Assembly: GCA_000149265.1 (NCBI GenBank)
Contig: CH003301.1
Span: 978,057-1,042,056, forward strand
DNA length: 64,000 bases
Reading direction: 5' to 3'
Source: Ciona savignyi
Lineage: Eukaryota > Chordata > Ascidiacea > Phlebobranchia > Cionidae
The notes beneath the pieces were generated by a model. That model was given only the letters and a program-made list of their open reading frames with translations, made no database searches and had not been told where the DNA came from. Both the position numbers and the translations under genes were made by a program. Of the stretch, positions 60,781 through 64,000 are shown one piece after another (the first letter of the stretch is position 1; each line of letters starts with the position of its first letter).

Positions 60781-62141
60781 ATGATCAATTTGTCCGACGT
60801 GCAAAAAGGTGAAGTAAGATATCATTACTTTAAACGTTTAAATAAAAAAATGGCTACACCCGTGTTGTTTGTACCACGATATAACACTAACGTATTCATC
60901 CCTTTGAATGGATGTGTCACTTTTTTATAGCGTTGAGGCAAACAGTATGACGTAATGTATGTGACTTGTCTGACTGACTTTCAGAAATTCTTATTCTACT
61001 GCTTATTGCGTTGGGGGTATCTCTGATCATTCTGTTCGTTTCGTACATTATATGGAAGAATTTTTGCGAACCTAAACTAGATGAAGGTCGTAGAAATAGA
61101 CAAGAACAGCAAGATCCGTTTTCGGTGCAACTGGATACTGGTAATTCATGCAAACAGTTGCTTTTATATATAAGTGTTTTTCATTCATTGGTTAAATTAT
61201 CGTTTTTTGTCTTCTTATGTACTGTATTTGGTAGGTGTTGTAGGAGTATAAATAATCTCATTATTTAATAGGAGACGGAGAGTCTTCTGCATTACGCTCA
61301 CCAGATGGCGCACGAGGTGAGGGTACCGTAAGTGATATTCGGTACCACAGAGTTCTACCTATTTATCCACCGCTAAGTAAGATTTTCTTAACGGGTGGTA
61401 CTTGCTTTAAACTCTGTTCGTAATGCGCATGTGGACCTATATTAATTATAAAAAATAGTTACCTATGCTGCATGCTCTATTATTAAGCAGTTTGACGCAT
61501 GCAAGTTGTTTCGGTTGGCATAAAACGGAAATGCATTTGTTGAGATAGATCGCATTATAAATATTATTCGAAATATTGCTAATATCTGATTCATCGACTA
61601 CTAAATTGAATAGGCTGACTAAGGCATCTATAATTAAAGTATATGTTGTAATATGGTACTGCAAACCACAGCGAGGATATGTATTAGTTAATCTTATGTG
61701 GGTGTTCGCCAATAGAACCTACAAACATTTTCTTATGTATATCCAAATGGAAGCTTTGGTATATTAAAGCAGAAAATAATCGTATTTTATACTTTCAATC
61801 ATTAGCGCCAGAAAATTACCATGCACTTCGGCCAAGCGCAATGTGGCACAGAAATAACCACCAGGTCGGACAAACGAACCCAACCGCCCCTTCACTAAGC
61901 AGTTTTTACACAAGAAGCAGCGCCAGCATTCCATCCAATAATACGGAAGCTGTTAGTCAGCTATCAGGCGGTACTGAGGGTGAGTTTGATAATGGTCATT
62001 ACTAATACAAAAGAAAATTAAAATCATATTAAGTTGGTTATTGATGTTTCAGAACTCCCGTTGACTGAACCTTCTGCCTACGTATCCGAAGGAGAGGCTT
62101 TACCCACGTACCAAGAACTTATAAACCGTGATAGAAGATGA
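60781..62141 (+). CDS. Small single-pass membrane protein with Y/P tail motifs
   Basis: Five exons, all phase 1 at their junctions: 60781-60808, 60985-61140, 61272-61376, 61806-61979, 62053-62141, giving 183 residues. Nine residues (MINLSDVQK) precede a hydrophobic helix at about 11-33 (ILILLLIALGVSLIILFVSY), followed by WKNFCEPK and a charged tail. With no cleavable signal this looks like an N-out, C-in protein; Cys37 next to the membrane could be palmitoylated. The 150-residue tail is hydrophilic and Ser/Thr-rich. It has a YPPL segment near 93-96 and LPTYQEL at 171-177, the latter an LPxY motif that may bind WW domains. No family was recognised. An alternative donor at GGTACC|GTAAGT (61327) exists but would drop the YPPL segment. 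Confidence 0.6.
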
Positions 62142-62572
62142 CGAATTTTAAAGAATGGCGTAAACATTTGCGTTACGTGTGCAGCACAACATAACTCTAT
62201 TGGCGGAAGCAATGGGACCGCAACGTTTTAATAACCTTACTCATTAATCGTTCGTTGATGAATTACCTCTGTCACGTTGGGTAAATAGACAAGAAGTTTG
62301 ATCGAATAACTGATATAATTTGCCTAGCGGTTTCGCCGCGAGCATACCAACCACATATGTAAAGGGGAAAACTGTTCATAATTACATTCTGTGCATTAAG
62401 ATAAATTGAAAACATCCGTTGGTAAAAAGCCATGGGCCTCATCTATTTAAGTTAAACCTGATCAGTTAAAACATCGATTTTTTTTATAAAGGTATTTTTT
62501 GTTTTAAAAACATAAAAGTTATCTGATTTATCTCACCTTGTAAATTTATTGTACATCCTAAAGATATTGTAA

Positions 62573-62581
62573 AATAAATAA
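62573..62581 (+). terminator. Polyadenylation signal, small membrane-protein gene
   Basis: Overlapping AATAAATAAA about 430 nt after the stop at 62141, suitable for cleavage shortly after. Confidence 0.6.
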
Positions 62582-62599
62582 AGTAGTCCATATTGTATT

Positions 62600-64000
62600 C
62601 TTTAAAGGTTGAATAAACCTGGAACGGACAATTGTGTAACCACCACTTTATTAATATTCTTTAAATATCCCCCCAAAAATAAAATAAATGTAACAACTTT
62701 TAGTCCGACGAAGGGTCTGTATTTTATTAGCATGCATTTTTTATTCCGCCTTTCTCCTTTTTATCTTTTTGATTTATGAACTCGATATGTGTTTGTATCT
62801 ACGGGTGGTCTATTCCGATTGAATTCGCCAAACACGGTCAGAACAGGGCAAACAAGAGACTAGACCAACGTTGTCTCATACAGGCAAGCAGATACTGTGA
62901 GGAAATTTTTATTGGTGTTGAGCAGTTTCGTTGTGTGTCATTAACACGGTAACCATCTCGACAAGTTCAACTAAATAATTAGTAAAGCAGAATTTACGAC
63001 AGTTGACGAAAATACCCCATACATATTTCCGTATATCTTAGAAACGCTATGTGAGGGTTGAATGTGCCCGTTTTACTTTAAGTTGGCGTGTTTAAAAATT
63101 GTCGCTTCTGGTTTAGCAATACAGCATACACTAAATTATGCTGCATTGTTAAATATACACTTTAGAACACAAGTAGCAAGTCAATGCGTTTAAAATACTA
63201 TTTTTAAAAACTAGACTCCTTTATACTTCTGGTTAATAATTAACGGAAGACATTAATTTTACGAATTTGACAAGTAGAACCACATAGACCATAAACCACC
63301 CAGTTGGTAAACAAGCTAGAGACATACTTGCTGTCCAAATTTAATGTCAGTTGTAATGAATATACGATGTCTTACTTGTGCTATGCCATAATAAATAACA
63401 CGCTGTTGGTGGACCTTTTCCGGGTTGCAATGAGTTGTAGAAACCCTCCACTGTCTTCCAATATATCATAGTTAACCTAAAATAGGATCTTGCTATATTG
63501 TTTTCCTACTGTGCAGTGCGATAACTTTGCCTTTGACGCCGCTCAGTAAATAAAGCCAACATTGTCGAAGTAAGATGTTACTGTACGCACTTGAATGACG
63601 TCGTACCTGGTGTGGTAAAAAACGTTATCACACTATATATTTTCGAAATCAGTTTACTCCCCCAGACGCTAGTTTAATATTATAAAATACGAATAGCATA
63701 TTGAGTATAGGAGAGGCATGCGGCGATATTCAGCTTTAAAGGAAATGTTTCCTATAAAACAAAAAGGAAAACAAATAAAGTTACAAATATAGCAAATAAA
63801 GTTACAAATATATAGAAATACTATGGTTTAAGGTTAGAATGTTGGACTGAAAGTATTACTCAGTCAATAAATAACTCCCATTGTGTAAACCCATGTGAAA
63901 GAAACAAGAATTTATTATATTTAAAGAAGTTGTAATAATTATTCTACTTCATCTAAATATATTTTAAGAATTTTCAAATAGTATAGTAACTTTTTAGCTA
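62600..64000. other. Right-end intergenic sequence
   Basis: AT-rich with no supported gene or recognised repeat family. A short direct repeat (CAAATAAAGTTACAAATATA) occurs at about 63773 and 63792. Confidence 0.5.

Overview
The window looks like nuclear DNA of an ascidian tunicate, most likely a Ciona species. This is inferred from AT-rich sequence, compact genes with many short GT-AG introns, a chordate-type laminin alpha chain and a chordate-type ornithine decarboxylase; no marker fixes the species. Exons below were joined by hand from splice sites, reading phase and protein-family motifs. Layout: (1) 1-2396, minus strand: the 5' part of a secreted mosaic gene with a signal peptide, a long 11-residue (33-bp) Ser/Thr/Gln repeat array, then EGF-like exons running off the left edge. 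One base in the array breaks its frame. (2) 4122-40762, minus strand: an essentially complete laminin alpha-1/2-type gene. I could place 63 exons downstream of the first exon, all phase-compatible except for one apparent +1 frameshift near 17311. The order is LN, LEa, L4a, LEb, L4b, LEc, coiled coil, LG1-3, Pro/Thr-rich linker, LG4-5. Two alternative first exons (about 40.3 kb and 29.3 kb) both carry hydrophobic leaders and the same donor phase. A third candidate at 22.2-22.7 kb could make a form lacking the LN domain. (3) 40763-46285: no gene seen. (4) 46286-52182, minus strand: ornithine decarboxylase, 11 coding exons, with an upstream ORF overlapping its start. (5) 52299-56870: a duplicated locus. 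Copy A has an intact single-exon ORF resembling the N-terminus and DBINO region of the INO80 remodeller but without the ATPase. Copy B keeps the start codon and a matching 66-nt 3' exon, but its body is lost and a dispersed repeat lies in its place. (6) 57160-59800: repeats of the same family that sits in a laminin intron at 7.6-9.5 kb. (7) 60781-62141, plus strand: a five-exon gene for a small single-pass membrane protein with tyrosine/proline motifs in its tail. The rest, to 64000, shows nothing I can support. How the genes fit together: laminin alpha assembles into basement-membrane trimers and the mosaic protein is probably also secreted; ODC makes putrescine. Nothing links these neighbours functionally. 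The most unusual points are the multi-promoter laminin with long open leaders, and the stand-alone DBINO-like gene with its broken twin.
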